A stretch of DNA of 64,000 nucleotides from Hirschia sp964352025. GTDB taxonomy: Bacteria > Pseudomonadota > Alphaproteobacteria > Caulobacterales > Hyphomonadaceae. The translations under genes and the position numbers were made by a program. The first letter of the stretch is position 1. Every line of letters begins with the position of its first letter. The stretch spans positions 107,476 through 171,475 of the forward strand of contig CAYGPZ010000004.1 in NCBI GenBank assembly GCA_964352025.1, read 5' to 3'. The notes under the pieces were generated by a model. The model was not told the origin of the DNA and did not search any database. It saw nothing but the letters and a program-made list of their open reading frames with translations. Shown here piece after piece: positions 8,350-17,361 of this stretch.

Positions 8350-9870
8350 ATGACACAGCAGAACAGTGAACAGCTTTTTACAGATTGGCTCAGTTTTTTT
8401 GCCTATAGCGACGGCAACCGCCTGGCAGCCGTGGACATTCATACGGGTCGTAGATTTTCATACGCTGAACTAAATGATCGCACGACGCGGCTAGCAACTG
8501 GACTGCAAAATCATTTTTCTATCAGGAAAAACGATCGCGTTGCCGTTCTTGCTCACAATAGCACTGATCATTTTGAAATCATGTTTGCGTGCTGGAAATT
8601 GGGTGCCGTTTACATGCCTATGAATTGGCGCCTCAGCCCCGATGAAGCTAAAGCTATATTTGCAGATGCAGAACCAAGTGTCGTCATCTACGACAGTGAA
8701 TTTGCAGAACTTCTAGAAAACAGCGGCATGCCGAAACTTGAGCGGCATGAAAACCTGACCACTAGCCCGTACGAAAAAATTATAGCCGAAAACGAGGCCA
8801 GCGTGGTCATGTCTCCCGTAAGTTTGGATGACATAAACACGCTTATGTACACTTCGGGGACAACAGGTGACCCTAAAGGCGTCATCGGAACATACCGAAT
8901 GACACTCACTAGTGTGCTGCAACAGGCTTCGTTAGTGAATGGTGATTCAGTTTGTCTTACATATGCACCCCTATTTCACACTGCGGGACTAAATAGCTTC
9001 GCGACGCCGCTATTCCACTTTGGTGGAACATTATATGTTATGCGCGGCTGGGATGCTGACATTGCAATGGCTCACCTTCAAAGCGAAGAAGTCGGTGTAA
9101 CACATACTTTGGGCGTACCTTTCCATCTAACGGTCCTCAGCCAGCACCCTGGTTTCGCCACGGCGAAATTTCCGACACTTCAAATTATCGGAGTTGGAGG
9201 CGCTCCAGCAAACTCAAAACTCATTGAACTGTGGCATCAGAAGAATATCCCACTTTCACAGTCTTACGGTATGACGGAAATATTCGGCCTAATTTTTCAA
9301 CCTCCCGAAAAAGCTCGCTTGAATCCCAAAGCGGCCGGTAAAGCACTTATGTACACCTCAGTTCAGATCGGTGATGAATTAGGTCAGGAAGTCCCTAGAG
9401 GCCAAACCGGTGAAATACAGGTAAAAAGCTCCGGCCTAACGCCAGGGTATTGGAGAAAACCCGAACTTACCGCTGCCTCTTTTAGCAATGGTTGGTTTAG
9501 AACAGGCGATGCTGGATATATGGAAGACGACGGGACTGTTTATATCGTGGACCGCCTCAAAGACATGTTTATTTCCGGCGGAGAGAATGTGTATCCGATT
9601 GAAGTCGAAAATGTGATTTCAAAGATAGCAGGCGTTGCTCTCGTCGCGGTTATCGGAGTGCCTGACGAGAAATGGCAAGAAGTCGGGAAAGCATGCATAG
9701 TTCTTCGTCAAGGTGCTGAACTATCTGCAGACACCATTTTAGAAACCTGCAAAGAAAAACTAGCCAAGTATAAAGTTCCTAAAACGGTAGAATTCATGCC
9801 ATTTTTCCCGATGAGCGCGCAAGGAAAAATACTTAAACGGGAACTTCGAAAGAAGCATATCCAATCATGA
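8350..9870 (+). CDS. Acyl-CoA synthetase (AMP-forming)
   Basis: A 506-residue class I adenylate-forming enzyme that would activate a carboxylic acid with ATP to an acyl-AMP and then an acyl-CoA. Visible motifs are the P-loop YTSGTTGDPKGV (about residue 168), SQSYGMTEIFG, the GWFRTGDAGYMEDDG block, VDRLKDMFISGGENVYPIEVE at the hinge, and the C-terminal catalytic lysine region SAQGKILKREL. An AGGA ribosome site precedes the ATG. Its last 4 bases overlap the following thioesterase start (ATGA), so the two are translationally coupled. Substrate unknown; the general form is that of medium/long-chain fatty acid or aromatic acid ligases. Confidence 0.9.
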   Translation: MTQQNSEQLFTDWLSFFAYSDGNRLAAVDIHTGRRFSYAELNDRTTRLATGLQNHFSIRKNDRVAVLAHNSTDHFEIMFACWKLGAVYMPMNWRLSPDEAKAIFADAEPSVVIYDSEFAELLENSGMPKLERHENLTTSPYEKIIAENEASVVMSPVSLDDINTLMYTSGTTGDPKGVIGTYRMTLTSVLQQASLVNGDSVCLTYAPLFHTAGLNSFATPLFHFGGTLYVMRGWDADIAMAHLQSEEVGVTHTLGVPFHLTVLSQHPGFATAKFPTLQIIGVGGAPANSKLIELWHQKNIPLSQSYGMTEIFGLIFQPPEKARLNPKAAGKALMYTSVQIGDELGQEVPRGQTGEIQVKSSGLTPGYWRKPELTAASFSNGWFRTGDAGYMEDDGTVYIVDRLKDMFISGGENVYPIEVENVISKIAGVALVAVIGVPDEKWQEVGKACIVLRQGAELSADTILETCKEKLAKYKVPKTVEFMPFFPMSAQGKILKRELRKKHIQS

Positions 9871-10265
9871 CCTCAAATACAGACTTTTCGATTGATCAAA
9901 TATTGAAAAATCGCGCGGTATTAGGCGGACAATTATGCGAAGAGAATAAGACAAGTCAGATACACTACTCTCCTAGTGACGACTTGATAAACCCAAACGG
10001 CGTTGTGTTTGGTGGTTTTCTGGCCGCTATGTTGGACGATGTGATGGGTATGGTGACCTGGAAAGAAACACAACGCCCTTTCACGAGTGTACAGTTAAAT
10101 GTCGCTTTTCTCTCTGCCGCACTAAAAGACGACACCATAATTGGATCAGCGACAGTAACTCGAAACGGCAAAAGACAGGCCTATGTAGAGGGAGAGCTGA
10201 TAGGAAAGTCAGATAATAAGTTGATAGCGAAAGCTTCAGTACACCAGATTTTTTTGAACAAATAA
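9867..10265 (+). CDS. PaaI-like hotdog-fold thioesterase
   Basis: A 132-residue single hotdog domain. The NPNGVVFGGFLAAMLDDVMG segment matches the PaaI/YbgC-type pattern HG...G....D, except that Phe-Gly replaces the common His-Gly. The following TSVQLNVAFLSAALKDD strand is also typical. Such enzymes hydrolyse acyl-CoA thioesters, often to release stalled intermediates. It overlaps the acyl-CoA ligase gene by 4 bp and is followed 11 bp later by a nitronate monooxygenase-like gene, so all three probably form one operon. Confidence 0.8.
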   Translation: MTSNTDFSIDQILKNRAVLGGQLCEENKTSQIHYSPSDDLINPNGVVFGGFLAAMLDDVMGMVTWKETQRPFTSVQLNVAFLSAALKDDTIIGSATVTRNGKRQAYVEGELIGKSDNKLIAKASVHQIFLNK

Positions 10266-10276
10266 CGAGAAAACTT

Positions 10277-11203
10277 ATGAATACAGGCGAGCGAGGGAAA
10301 GAGCTTTTCAAAGACATCCAATCAAAGATGCGTCTGCCTATTATGGCCGCACCTATGTTTCTGGTTTCCAGTCCTGATATGGCGAATGAATGCGCCAAGG
10401 CCCAGATTGGTTGTTCAATTCCAGCTCTCAACGCACGGAGTTCGGAAATTCTGGATCAATGGCTATCGTCTATGGATTTACAATCCAATCTGATTTTTCC
10501 AAACCTAATCGTTCACCAAAGCAATAAACGATCTCAAGCGGATTTGGATTTGGTGGTTAAACACCGTCCACCCGTTGTCATCAGCGCACTTGGACATCCT
10601 GGCCCCGTTATAGAGGCCGTGCATTCTTATGGTGGGATTGTGCTTTCCGATGTAAATTCGATGAAGCTTGCAAATAAAGCTATTGAAGCAGGCGTAGACG
10701 GACTTGTTCTAGTGTGTGCCGGAGCCGGCGGACACACCGGATCTTTAAGCCCATTTTCCTTTATTCCTGAAATTCGAGAAAATTTTATTGGCCCTGTCAT
10801 TGCCGGTGGTGCTGTGTCCAGTGGAGCAGGTGTTAAAGCGATGCTGACATTAGGGGCAGATGTCGTCTCTTTAGGAACGCACTTTATATCTGCTGCCGAA
10901 AGTCTCGCGACGTCAGCATATAAAGAAATGCTAGTAAATTCGACACTAGAAGATATCGTTCCATCGTCGTTATTTACTGGTGTCAAAGCAAACTACTTAT
11001 TGCCATCTGTTGAGAATGCTGGCCTCACTCGAGAAGATCTGAGTAAAAAACGCGAGCAAGTCATGATAAATGATGAAAAATCGCGTTCCAAAGCATGGAA
11101 AGACATCTGGTCTGCCGGACAAGGCGTCGGCGCTACAAAACAAATAAAGCCTGTAAAAGAAATAGTTGATGAATTGGAACACGAATTCAAAGCATGCAGA
11201 TAA
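10277..11203 (+). CDS. Nitronate monooxygenase / 2-nitropropane dioxygenase-family flavoprotein
   Basis: A 308-residue FMN TIM-barrel protein. It begins with the family PIMAAPMFLVS strand and has VCAGAGGHTGSLSPF, the glycine/histidine loop near the flavin, then GPVIAGGAVSSGAGVKAMLTLGADVVSLGTHF, the phosphate-binding end of the barrel. Family members oxidise nitronates, but several are misnamed enoyl reductases or oxidases acting on acyl-CoA-linked substrates. Its operon position after an acyl-CoA ligase and a thioesterase suggests an acyl substrate rather than nitronate detoxification. Confidence 0.75.
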   Translation: MNTGERGKELFKDIQSKMRLPIMAAPMFLVSSPDMANECAKAQIGCSIPALNARSSEILDQWLSSMDLQSNLIFPNLIVHQSNKRSQADLDLVVKHRPPVVISALGHPGPVIEAVHSYGGIVLSDVNSMKLANKAIEAGVDGLVLVCAGAGGHTGSLSPFSFIPEIRENFIGPVIAGGAVSSGAGVKAMLTLGADVVSLGTHFISAAESLATSAYKEMLVNSTLEDIVPSSLFTGVKANYLLPSVENAGLTREDLSKKREQVMINDEKSRSKAWKDIWSAGQGVGATKQIKPVKEIVDELEHEFKACR

Positions 11204-11243
11204 ATGGGCTTAAATACTCGATAATCTTCTCCAAAAAACAAAA

Positions 11244-11275
11244 CTCCCCTCACCAAAGTTAATTGTTGAGGGGAG
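11244..11275. terminator. Bidirectional intrinsic terminator
   Basis: Perfect 9-base arms CTCCCCTCA (11244-11252) and TGAGGGGAG (11267-11275) are flanked by A-rich sequence on the left and CTTTCTTTAT on the right. It lies between the convergent flavoprotein gene and the TonB receptor gene and can end transcripts from both sides. Confidence 0.8.
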
Positions 11276-11355
11276 CTTTCTTTATCTGCGAACAATTTGA
11301 AATCAAATACTAATTTCTATACATTGTACGCCTTTGTTCAATACAAGTACTTGCT

Positions 11356-14300
11356 TTAGAACTTCGCTTTTACACCGAAGAGAATACGGCGACCGTTATC
11401 TTCAAAAGCGGCAGGAAAACCAAGGCCATCAACAAAACTTGTTGGTGTATCGAGCAAATTAATTGCCTCAACGACAGCAGAGAAGTTATCATTGATATTG
11501 TAGGTTACATTAGCATCTAATATGCCGCCTGCTTCAACAAAAAGGCCGAAGTTTTCTTGGCGCGCTCGAGAAACTAAATGTTTGTCTCTCCATGTGTAGG
11601 ATAGTCTCATACCAAGCTTGTCGGTTTCATAGTATCCACTTAAGTTAAAGTTATGAGTTGACGATCCGACAATTCTTTCCGGAGCTGAATTATCAATATA
11701 AGTGTAGTTAACAAGAGCACCTGTATTGCTTAAAAGGCCCGGCAAGTTGGTAAAGCTGTGCTGGAAAGTAAATTCAGCGCCCTGTAAACTCGCACCTTCA
11801 CCATTTACCTTTGATTTTAGATCAAATATCTGGGAAGTGGTTTGAGTTGAATCATCAGCAAAAATTTGTAATATATCAATAGCTTGCTCAGTCGTCACAT
11901 TCTCAATCAAAGAAACGATATCTTTGTAGAAGAATGTCGCCGAAAGAATTGATGCATCATCAAAATACCACTCAAGTGACGCATCAAAGTTATTTGATAT
12001 AAACGGGTCCAGATGAGGATTATTCGTGTTTATTGTCGGTGGAGTCGCGCTTGCTGTTGTAGATGGTGAAATTTCTGCCAATGAAGGACGCGCCATCGTA
12101 CGGGATGCAGCAAAACGCATCAAAATATCATCGGTTAAACCCAAGCGAAGATTAAATGAAGGTAGAATTTCAGTATATGATCTATCTACGGAAATTGGCG
12201 TATCAGCCGGTATAGTAAAAAATACACCTTCGTCAGCATTAAACGTTATTGCATCTAAATCAGCACTAAAACCTCTCGTTACCTGATCAGTACTGACGAC
12301 ACGCACGCCTATGTTTCCTGAAATACGATCATCGGAGGATGCAAAATCCATTTGCCCATATAGTGCAAGAATTTTCTCCTCAATGTCTGTAATACCAGGT
12401 AAATTAGGAGATACTTCACCCAATGTTTCCAGATCTTCCCGCGACAAAGATTCAATCACCTCTCTTGAGTTAGAAGCAAGGAATGTTGACGGAAAATAGG
12501 ACGGACCATCATAAGCATCGAGGAAATCTCCACCTCCAGCTTCTACGACTTGAATCACAGGTGCTGCAGCAAATGTGTTATCTTCACCTACCACTGGTGA
12601 TAGCCCGACAAGATCCGCAAAAACCGCCGACTCAATACCATAACGGTTTGAACTTCCAAACTGCTCCTGCTCTGAGTAAGATGCCCCAAATTTAAAGGTG
12701 ATTGGAATTCCCCAGTCAGTTTCACGTGCCGCATCAAACTTGGTGCTGAAGATCTTGTCTTCAACTTCACTTCCAATATTTCCGAACAGGCCATGTAGAA
12801 CAAAGTTATTAGGGTCCAGAATATATTGCTCCACGCCGTCAGCGAAATTGAGATTTGTAACTTCGTTATCACCAGTCACATCATACCCAAGTTGGCTAAC
12901 GACCCCTCGAGTAAATAGTCGGAGATCGTCTCCCGATTGTTCAGATTTCGAGGAACTAACTTCACCAGAAAATGTCCACGGCCCTGTCTCATATTCTCCA
13001 CCGATATTAAGCGATGTTGTATTCCCTGCACGCGGTTGATAACGTCCACCGTTAAATACTAGAACATTGTTTAAAGTTAGCTGGGTCGTAATGAGGTCAC
13101 CATTGATATCTTGCCTCGTTTGGTCAACAATATCACCTGGAGCAGCATCACGGTAAGTATTTCCAAATTGCAATTCCTGATTTGAACGAACCCCATGATT
13201 GTCTAGCTCGGTACGGAAAAAATCGGTGTATAAGCGAAGATTTTCAGTTGGTTGCCAATCTAATCCCGCAATAAAACTTGTTCTTTCTCTTTCGTCTTGA
13301 AATCGCTCTAAGATAACAATGTTATTGACGAAATCATTTCTTGCGCGAAATCCACGTGCTATATGAGAATGAGATTCAGATTTACGTTGTGAAAAGGCTC
13401 CACCTAGCGTGACGCCCAGCTTCCCATCTGCGAAAACATCAGTATACAATCCAGCTACACGTGGCTTAGTGTCACCTGAATTAGATTCATAAGCGCCCTG
13501 CGCAGAAAGTGCGATGCTTCGCTTGCCTATATCTAAAGCTCTCGGAGTTCGGACAATTACAGTACCCGCTAAGCCACCTTCATTAAGAGCAGCAGAAGAT
13601 GTTTTGTGAACTTCAAGCGTGCTCACAAATTCAGACGGCAAGACAGAAAATTCGAAGTTACGCGAAGGGGGCGAACCAAATGTCAACGCAAACGCAGATG
13701 CCATATTGCTTCCATTTAGAGTGGTTGCTGTAAATGCTGGTGGCAAACCACGGATACTAACTTGCGAACCTTCACCACGTAGACGTTGAATTTGAACACC
13801 TGTCACACGTTGAAGAGATTCCGCAACATTTTCATCCGGAAAACGCCCCAACCCCGTTGAACTAATAACATCAGCAATAACAGACGAATTACGTTTGACA
13901 CTAACGGCCTGTTCAAGACTTTGACGAATGCCTGTCACAACAATTGTGTCTTGGACTAGGTCTTTATCTTGCGCGACAGTGGTGGCCTCTTCTACCTCTT
14001 GAGCAACAGACTGCTGCCCCATGGTAACCATCGCAAACGTGGCCCCCGCCAGCAAAGATTTCTTTAAATTGGTATTCATTTCAGCGTTTTCCCCTATGAG
14101 AGCATTTGCTTCATTATTACGGGTGATAAAAATCATCCCGTGTTCGGTGAGACCGCCTGAAAGACCAGTACCCTGAAGCATTATGTCTAATGCTTCCTGC
14201 ATACTGTACCGACCCTCAACGGGATTAATCCCGTCGATTTTTACCAAATCATTGGAGAACAAGAGAAGTGCACCGGTTTGTTCATGGAAATTTTCCATAA

Positions 14301-14415
14301 CAAAACCCAGCTCTCCACCTTCGATCCGAACGTCGAATCGATCATTATCGCTTTGTGCATGAGCGGCGAAACACGCCAAATGCGTTGCGACAATAAAGCT
14401 AGAGATTATTTTAAT
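11356..14415 (-). CDS. TonB-dependent receptor with N-terminal STN domain
   Basis: An outer-membrane receptor downstream of an ECF sigma factor and FecR gene. The frame has no ATG/GTG start that gives a signal peptide. An ATT at 14415 is preceded at 6 bp by a GGAGAGG ribosome site (14422-14428) and would give KIISSFIVATHLACFAAHA-Q, a good signal peptide; the first conventional start, a TTG at 14379, would remove most of it. From the ATT the protein has 1019 residues: an STN domain (about 25-96), a second signal-peptide-like stretch beginning at Met113 (start 14079, ending SVAQ-E), the TonB-box-like DTIVVTG (about 156), then plug and barrel ending with FGVKAKF. STN domains usually contact FecR to signal substrate. 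Translation from 14079 alone would give an ordinary 907-residue receptor. Confidence 0.85.
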   Translation of the reverse strand: MKIISSFIVATHLACFAAHAQSDNDRFDVRIEGGELGFVMENFHEQTGALLLFSNDLVKIDGINPVEGRYSMQEALDIMLQGTGLSGGLTEHGMIFITRNNEANALIGENAEMNTNLKKSLLAGATFAMVTMGQQSVAQEVEEATTVAQDKDLVQDTIVVTGIRQSLEQAVSVKRNSSVIADVISSTGLGRFPDENVAESLQRVTGVQIQRLRGEGSQVSIRGLPPAFTATTLNGSNMASAFALTFGSPPSRNFEFSVLPSEFVSTLEVHKTSSAALNEGGLAGTVIVRTPRALDIGKRSIALSAQGAYESNSGDTKPRVAGLYTDVFADGKLGVTLGGAFSQRKSESHSHIARGFRARNDFVNNIVILERFQDERERTSFIAGLDWQPTENLRLYTDFFRTELDNHGVRSNQELQFGNTYRDAAPGDIVDQTRQDINGDLITTQLTLNNVLVFNGGRYQPRAGNTTSLNIGGEYETGPWTFSGEVSSSKSEQSGDDLRLFTRGVVSQLGYDVTGDNEVTNLNFADGVEQYILDPNNFVLHGLFGNIGSEVEDKIFSTKFDAARETDWGIPITFKFGASYSEQEQFGSSNRYGIESAVFADLVGLSPVVGEDNTFAAAPVIQVVEAGGGDFLDAYDGPSYFPSTFLASNSREVIESLSREDLETLGEVSPNLPGITDIEEKILALYGQMDFASSDDRISGNIGVRVVSTDQVTRGFSADLDAITFNADEGVFFTIPADTPISVDRSYTEILPSFNLRLGLTDDILMRFAASRTMARPSLAEISPSTTASATPPTINTNNPHLDPFISNNFDASLEWYFDDASILSATFFYKDIVSLIENVTTEQAIDILQIFADDSTQTTSQIFDLKSKVNGEGASLQGAEFTFQHSFTNLPGLLSNTGALVNYTYIDNSAPERIVGSSTHNFNLSGYYETDKLGMRLSYTWRDKHLVSRARQENFGLFVEAGGILDANVTYNINDNFSAVVEAINLLDTPTSFVDGLGFPAAFEDNGRRILFGVKAKF

Positions 14416-14575
14416 GTGTTTCCTCTCCGTAGGTGTCCTTCTTTTGAGGGCTTTGGTATCTGGTGTCCGGTTCTTTTGCCGGTCTCAGTAACAAGACCTT
14501 GCACCCTCAAATTTCCGTAAAACAAAAATCAAAAAATCATCGTCGATTCAGATTTTGTTTTCGAAATTACGCTTT

Positions 14576-15637
14576 TTATTCCTCTTCTACTGCGTGATAT
14601 AGCCTGACTTTATTGGAGTTTAATTCTTCAATTTCGACGTCAGCAGCCAATTTCAGTGCTTCAAATAGCTCGGACAAATTACCTACCTTGTAATACGCAA
14701 ATATCTTTTCTTGGCGCAGCTCTTCGCCTGAAATTTCGATTTCCATATCTGTATAACGGCTGACTTCACCGATAATATGCTCAAGAGTTTCACCTTTGAA
14801 TGCAAGAAAACCATCGTGCCAGTCTACTTGTTTTTCAATTTGAGCTGGCGCGATGACATCAATACGATTTGCACTTTGGGCAAATACAATCGACTGTCCT
14901 GCAGAAACCTCGATAGGTCTAACTTCTTCACCTTTATCAACTTTTTCTGCGGGTAGTTCTTGAGCAGATGACTTTAGCGAAACTCTACCCTCTGTGACGA
15001 GGACATTTATTTGGTGATCATGCAAACGCACGGAAAATGCAGTCCCAACAGCAGTAACAATCCCACTTTCAGTGCTAACAGAAAATGGCTTAGCTGGATC
15101 ATGGGCTACATCAAAGTATGCCTCGCCTTCAAGTAATTGCACCTGCCTTGCTGAATTATCAAAGCTGACGCTTATACGACTATCCGTATTGAGAATAATT
15201 TTCGACCCATCTGGCAGTTCTATATTCGATTGCTCGCCCACCAATGTGGCAAATTGCTGAGAATAAGCTCCTTGCGTAAAGATGTTCAATTGAGTTACGC
15301 CATATAAACAAACGGCAAGGAAAGAAGCTGCCAACGCAGCACCGACAGATTTTTTTCGAACAAAGCGATGAAAGAAATCATTGTCACGGCGAGTTTCTAA
15401 CTGGACAACTTCATTTGCAGAATAATCCTTGAGCTGCTCGAGGACCTCCAGCCCGCCCCAAAATTCAGACATTCGTTCAAGCGCTTCTTTATGTCGGGCA
15501 CTCGTATTCAGCCAGTCCTGAAACTCCAACTGAGCTTCTGGCGAAAGAGGGCCACTATCCAAGCGCGTCAACCAGTGCATTGCTTGGCTGTCGATCTCTT
15601 GAGCATCTGGCATTGAAATGACATTTTTATCCGTCAT
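14576..15637 (-). CDS. FecR-family anti-sigma factor / signal relay protein
   Basis: A 353-residue protein with the three-part FecR layout: an N-terminal cytoplasmic domain with QAMHWLTRLDSG and FQDWLNTSARHKEALERM (DUF4880-like, about residues 15-65); one membrane segment (about 98-118, SVGAALAASFLAVCLYGV); and a periplasmic FecR domain with QSNIELPDGSKIILNTDSRI, GEAYFDVAHDPAKPF and VGTAFSV. A C-terminal DUF4974-like part follows. It would hold or activate the ECF sigma factor encoded 24 bp upstream in response to the TonB receptor encoded downstream. Confidence 0.9.
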   Translation of the reverse strand: MTDKNVISMPDAQEIDSQAMHWLTRLDSGPLSPEAQLEFQDWLNTSARHKEALERMSEFWGGLEVLEQLKDYSANEVVQLETRRDNDFFHRFVRKKSVGAALAASFLAVCLYGVTQLNIFTQGAYSQQFATLVGEQSNIELPDGSKIILNTDSRISVSFDNSARQVQLLEGEAYFDVAHDPAKPFSVSTESGIVTAVGTAFSVRLHDHQINVLVTEGRVSLKSSAQELPAEKVDKGEEVRPIEVSAGQSIVFAQSANRIDVIAPAQIEKQVDWHDGFLAFKGETLEHIIGEVSRYTDMEIEISGEELRQEKIFAYYKVGNLSELFEALKLAADVEIEELNSNKVRLYHAVEEE

Positions 15638-15661
15638 TTTCGCAATTTCCTAATTAGTCCT

Positions 15662-16240
15662 CTATTTCAAACTATTCTTTGAGCTAGGCTTAGGGTGCTT
15701 TGCCTTACTCAATTCCAAGCTAAATTCACCTGGGTCATACCCTTGCTTTCGCAAATATACAATTAATCCAAGAGCGGCATTAGCAACTCTTTTTTCAACA
15801 GTACTTACAGACACATTCAATCTAGTAGCGATCTGTTTGTACTTCAGTCCTTCAACACGGCGCATTATAAGTGCTTCACGCAAGTTTGAATCCAAACTTC
15901 CTAGCGCTTCAGACAAGATAAATAATTTTTGACGCGAATCTAATGCGTCTTCGCTTGAAATGTATGCGTCATCCTTTAAGACCGCCTCACCACCAATCTC
16001 CTCAACAGAAATTCCAGCAGAGTTCGTCTTTTTCTGCGCGGCCTTGATAGCAAGATTTCGAGCCACACGTTTCAAGAAGTGTTCAGGTTCGTTTATTTTT
16101 GTATCAAGTTCCGTTGCAAATCCTCTTAGAAACGTCTCCTGAGCCAACTCCTCAACATCATCAGGATTAGGCCGATATTTAGCTATTATGCACTTTATCA
16201 ACTGACGATTCTCTTGAAACGCCTTGAATATTGGTGACAT
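15662..16240 (-). CDS. ECF RNA polymerase sigma factor (FecI-like)
   Basis: A 192-residue sigma-70 family protein with region 2 (DDVEELAQETFLRGF, about residues 27-41) and region 4 (EALIMRRVEGLKYKQIATRLNVSVSTVEKRVANA, about 141-174). A GGGGAGA ribosome site precedes the ATG. It heads a sigma-FecR-receptor transcription unit on the minus strand. In this arrangement ligand binding at the receptor is relayed through FecR to free the sigma factor, which then transcribes the receptor gene. The regulated substrate, possibly a siderophore or a carbohydrate, is not indicated by neighbours. Confidence 0.9.
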   Translation of the reverse strand: MSPIFKAFQENRQLIKCIIAKYRPNPDDVEELAQETFLRGFATELDTKINEPEHFLKRVARNLAIKAAQKKTNSAGISVEEIGGEAVLKDDAYISSEDALDSRQKLFILSEALGSLDSNLREALIMRRVEGLKYKQIATRLNVSVSTVEKRVANAALGLIVYLRKQGYDPGEFSLELSKAKHPKPSSKNSLK

Positions 16241-16373
16241 TTTCTCTCCCCCCGACTTTTGCCGATGTAGTAGTTGTCACATTACTGACTTACTTTGCAG
16301 GAAACCTCAACACACAGTGGGCATTTAAGATTGTATCTTATTTATCAGTGAGAAGTTGAAACCAGTAGCGCGA

Positions 16374-17252
16374 TCAACGCCACTTGTTTCGTAAAAGCTC
16401 AATAATTCTTGGGGCTTCATGATGTAGATGCTCTGCGTGGGGTGCCCATACTAACCCTATAGACCGTGAGATCTCAAAACCAGATAGTTTCCGCATAATG
16501 ACCCCGCTCCATGCATAGCTGTCTGGCATTATAGTCACGCCAAGACCTGCACGCACCATCTCTAATACACGCTCATCATTAGATGAACGAAACGCAAAAA
16601 AGGGTCGAACACCTCTTTCTGTAAAGTGACGGCTTGTTTCCGACAGAGCCTCACAATGGCGCCGCACGATCATTACGTTATCCGCAAGGGCTTCTCCCGG
16701 AATGGACTGTTCTTCCGACAAAGCATGCTCTTGCGACATTGCAATGGAATAACCCTCCTGAAACAATGTTTCCTCCAGAAAACGCTCTCCCCCCCTATTT
16801 GTCAGCGTCAGTGCAACATCTACTCGCCCACGTGCCAGCAGGTTATTTAGCTCGCGCTCACTTCCTTCCAGCAACTCAACGCGTGATGTATTGCTATCGT
16901 CGCCACCAGCTTTTGATACCGCTTCAATCGCTTCTGCGATCAATGAAGCAGGTACAGTCGACAATACGCCCATTTTAAATACTGGTTGAGGCTCAAGTCC
17001 CCGAACGGCCCGTTCCGCCTGATTAAAATCGCTTTCTATCCGCCGCGCATAGTCCAACAACTGCGTGCCCGCATCAGTGAGATGAATACGTCTGTTAGCA
17101 CGATGAAAGAGTTTTGACTCTAACTCTTTTTCTAACTTAGCAATCCCAACAGACAGCGTGGGTTGAGCCACATTCATATGTGCAGCTGCTTTTGAAAAAT
17201 TCCCCTGATCCACGACAGCAAGGAAATAGCGAAGCAAATATCTATCAATCAT
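16374..17252 (-). CDS. LysR-family transcriptional regulator
   Basis: A 292-residue regulator. The N-terminal winged helix-turn-helix (LRYFLAVVDQGNFSKAAAHMN, then AQPTLSVGIAKLEKELESKLF) is canonical for LysR proteins, and the rest is a substrate-binding-type effector domain. It is divergent from ivd, so it is the leading candidate for control of the leucine operon. Many proteobacteria use the MerR-type LiuR for this job, so a LysR in this place is a different solution. The palindrome at 17251-17265 overlaps its own start codon. Confidence 0.9.
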   Translation of the reverse strand: MIDRYLLRYFLAVVDQGNFSKAAAHMNVAQPTLSVGIAKLEKELESKLFHRANRRIHLTDAGTQLLDYARRIESDFNQAERAVRGLEPQPVFKMGVLSTVPASLIAEAIEAVSKAGGDDSNTSRVELLEGSERELNNLLARGRVDVALTLTNRGGERFLEETLFQEGYSIAMSQEHALSEEQSIPGEALADNVMIVRRHCEALSETSRHFTERGVRPFFAFRSSNDERVLEMVRAGLGVTIMPDSYAWSGVIMRKLSGFEISRSIGLVWAPHAEHLHHEAPRIIELLRNKWR

Positions 17253-17265
17253 AGATAATATCTAT
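17251..17265. promoter_or_regulatory. LysR-type operator candidate
   Basis: ATAGAT-AAT-ATCTAT, a perfect inverted repeat with the T-N11-A style symmetry used by LysR proteins, overlaps the regulator's start codon. Further TATCTAT copies occur at 17239-17245 and 17291-17297, giving three related half sites across the LysR/ivd intergenic region. This fits autoregulation and activation of the ivd operon. Confidence 0.45.
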
Positions 17266-17361
17266 ACCATATATAGTTTAATTTCAATTTTATCTATCAA
17301 TCAATCAGTGATATCTTTTGAGAAAGAGGCAAAAGCCCATCCAACTTCGGGAGATATTCAT

